A stretch of 7,169 nucleotides of DNA, taken from NCBI GenBank assembly GCA_002404465.1, contig DHJT01000083.1:1-7169 (forward strand). Reading direction: 5' to 3'. This document shows, one piece after another, positions 5,849 to 7,169 of the stretch (the stretch's first letter is position 1; each line of letters opens with the position of its first letter). The notes under the pieces are model-generated. The model saw only the letters and a program-made list of their open reading frames with translations. It searched no databases and was not told the DNA's origin. This DNA comes from Sutterella sp. UBA4713 (GTDB lineage Bacteria > Pseudomonadota > Gammaproteobacteria > Burkholderiales > Burkholderiaceae_F). The position numbers were made by a program, and so were the translations under genes.

Positions 5849-6757
5849 ATGAGAATTTTTAATAAAAAAACACTGACGGCCCTTGCGGGATCTTGCCTTG
5901 TTGCGATGAGTGCTGCTGCGATGGATTTGCCGACCGAGGCAATCCCGGCGCAACCCTTTGATAAGGAACTTGCTGCGCAAGTGCCCGAATCCATCCGTAG
6001 CGCCGGACGCATCCGCAATGCCGTCACGGGGTCGTTTTCTCCGTATTCGATTACGCTTGCCGATCGGACGATTGTCGGAGCGGCGACGGATCTTGCGACG
6101 GCCATCGGACAGATGCTGGGACTGAAGATCGAGTACTTTAAGAACCCGTCCTTTTCCGGTACTTTGATGGGCATTAAGGCCGGGCGGTACGACGCGAACT
6201 TAGAGCCTGCCGGTGACTATCCGGAGCGGGAAAAGCTCTATGACTTCGTTGATTTTGCCAAGGAGTATGTCGTCTTTGCCGTCAAGGCAGGCAACCCCAA
6301 GAACGTCAACGGTCTGGAAGATACGTGCGGATTAAGGGTTTCCGTGATGGCCGGCGGTAGCGCCGAGCGCGTCATCAAAACGCAGTCCGATCGTTGCGTC
6401 AAGAGCGGCAAAGCCCCTGTTGAAGTTTTAGCCTTTGACGGACAGGCCGCACCGGCGATGGCGCTTTCTTCGGGAAGGGCCGATGCGTTCTTCTCAAGTC
6501 AGGCTCCTTTAAGTTACTTTGTCAAGCAAAGTAACGGAAAACTGCAATTAGCTGCAGTCGGTAAGCGTAACGGCTTCGGAGACATCTATCAGGGTGCAAC
6601 CGTGAGCAAAGGCGATCCCATGGGACCTGTTCTTCTAAAGTGCTATCAGAAACTTTTTGCTAACGGAACATACGAAAAAATTATGCGCAAGTGGGGTCTG
6701 GAAAATAACCTTCTGAAGGAACCGGGCATCAATCTGGGCGGAAAAGCGAAGAAATAG
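5849..6757 (+). CDS. ABC transporter solute-binding protein, family 3 (polar amino acid type)
   Basis: A secreted binding protein of 302 residues. Residues 1-24 form a Sec signal peptide: basic MRIFNKK, a hydrophobic core, and an SAAA cleavage site before MDLP. The mature part fits the SBP_bac_3 fold, with GSFSPYS (61-67), GAATDLATAIGQMLGLKIEY (77-96), GIKAGRYDA (108-116), the ER of DYPEREKLYDFVDF (R127, the expected carboxylate-binding Arg), and GRADAFFSSQAP (209-220). C160 and C183 could form a disulfide. In HisJ-like proteins the GRxDAxxxD segment ends in an Asp that binds the ligand amino group; here that position appears to be S217. The ligand may therefore not be an ordinary alpha-amino acid. 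A Shine-Dalgarno AAAGGG lies 8 bases before the ATG. The gene starts 35 bases after the amidase gene, with no terminator between. Confidence 0.93.
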   Translation: MRIFNKKTLTALAGSCLVAMSAAAMDLPTEAIPAQPFDKELAAQVPESIRSAGRIRNAVTGSFSPYSITLADRTIVGAATDLATAIGQMLGLKIEYFKNPSFSGTLMGIKAGRYDANLEPAGDYPEREKLYDFVDFAKEYVVFAVKAGNPKNVNGLEDTCGLRVSVMAGGSAERVIKTQSDRCVKSGKAPVEVLAFDGQAAPAMALSSGRADAFFSSQAPLSYFVKQSNGKLQLAAVGKRNGFGDIYQGATVSKGDPMGPVLLKCYQKLFANGTYEKIMRKWGLENNLLKEPGINLGGKAKK

Positions 6758-6782
6758 CGCACAATTCGTTTTTTTCCCGGTT

Positions 6783-6814
6783 GCAGGCTCTTGCCGCATT
6801 CGGTAAGAGCCTGC
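6783..6814 (+). terminator. strong intercistronic hairpin (attenuator or mRNA-stabilising)
   Basis: GCAGGCTCTTGCCG (6783-6796) pairs with CGGTAAGAGCCTGC (6801-6814) around the loop CATT. This gives a 14-base-pair stem with a single G-U pair. Only a weak T-rich tail (GTTTGACTTTC) follows, so termination is probably partial. It sits between the binding-protein and permease genes. In such operons, structures of this kind commonly protect the upstream mRNA or cut downstream transcription, giving more binding protein than permease. Confidence 0.7.
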
Positions 6815-6870
6815 GTTTGACTTTCAACCCCGAGCCATTTGTGGAGCGATAAAGAAAAGGGACGTTTCTC

Positions 6871-7169
6871 ATGACAGATTGCAATGACATCGGAATCGAT
6901 GTGCGACAGGCCGTAAAACTCGGCCATCCCGTGCGGCAAGTTGTTATCGGCGTCATTGCGCTTTTGCTTGCCGTTATTGTCGTGCTCTGTGCCGAAAACC
7001 CGAACTTCGGCTGGGCGACGGTCGGACACTATTTATTTAATCCGAATATTATGACGGGCATCAAGATGACCATCGTTCTGACGATTGTGGCGATGTTCAT
7101 CGGGACGCTTTTGGGTTTGGTTTGTGCGCTCGGGAAGATGTGCGGCGTTCCTTTTTTCATGCGACTGAC
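6871..7169 (+). CDS. amino-acid-type ABC transporter permease, 5' part only
   Basis: The window ends inside this gene; 99 codons are visible and stay open to the edge. The N-terminus (KLGHPVRQVVIGVIALLLAV, about 16-35) is the His-Pro-basic segment followed by a first membrane helix (about 23-41), as in HisM/GlnP-type permeases. A periplasmic stretch with FGWATVGHYLFNPNIMTGI (46-64) and a second helix (about 66-88) come next. The pattern of a loop ending in YLFNPNI then TGIKMTIVLT is typical of these family permeases, which form the membrane channel fed by a family-3 binding protein such as the preceding gene product. AAGGGA (6857-6862) lies 8 bases before the ATG. It is separated from the binding-protein gene by 113 bases containing the strong hairpin. 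The rest of the gene and any ATPase lie beyond the window. Confidence 0.9.
   Translation, partial: MTDCNDIGIDVRQAVKLGHPVRQVVIGVIALLLAVIVVLCAENPNFGWATVGHYLFNPNIMTGIKMTIVLTIVAMFIGTLLGLVCALGKMCGVPFFMRL

Noticed and set aside
5888..5896. AGSC in the solute-binding protein N-terminus as a possible lipobox
   Set aside because: The residue three before Cys is Ala instead of a large hydrophobic, the hydrophobic stretch before it is too short, and an SAAA signal-peptidase I site follows.
5815..6174. 119-codon minus-strand frame
   Set aside because: It is antisense to the signal peptide and first lobe of the solute-binding protein gene and has no family signature.

Overview
The window looks like chromosomal DNA of a betaproteobacterium, most likely Burkholderiales. 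I base this on three things. The RsgA G3 region reads DSPGFQEFGL. A Ste24-like M48 protein sits between orn and rsgA, an order I recall from Burkholderia/Ralstonia-type genomes. The ABC-transporter proteins are of a kind common in that order. Base composition is roughly balanced, so a host-associated member such as Sutterellaceae would fit, but that placement is inference. I see no mobile element, CRISPR array or integration signature.

Left part (1-3040, all minus strand): the gene order in transcription is an M48-family membrane protein (2948-1485), then rsgA (1478-546) only 6 bases later, then, after about 196 bases, a small two-helix membrane protein (349-134). The first two form a tight transcription unit divergent from orn. 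Both carry altered active-site positions. The M48 protein has lost the His-Glu of HExxH, and RsgA has an unusual G4 motif and a Gln where the catalytic switch I His is expected.

Middle part (3041-4032): orn (oligoribonuclease) runs on the plus strand with its DEDDh residues intact. It is followed closely by a convergent tRNA-Arg(CCU) gene with an encoded CCA. A 318-base region with no gene follows. It holds a candidate tRNA promoter, a weak terminator-like element, and the promoter/leader of the next operon.

Right part (4033-7169, plus strand): an apparent operon of four genes. First is a cytoplasmic periplasmic-binding-protein-fold protein resembling 4,5-dihydroxyphthalate decarboxylases. 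Its stop overlaps (ATGA) the start of a nitrilase-superfamily amidase very close to E. coli YbeM (deaminated glutathione amidase). Next come a secreted family-3 solute-binding protein and, after a strong intercistronic hairpin, the start of an amino-acid-type ABC permease that runs off the window. My reading is an uptake-and-processing module for a small carboxylate or amide. The solute-binding protein appears to lack the Asp that normally holds the ligand's alpha-amino group, which fits a deaminated ligand. This module and the degenerate M48 protein are the two most interesting items here.
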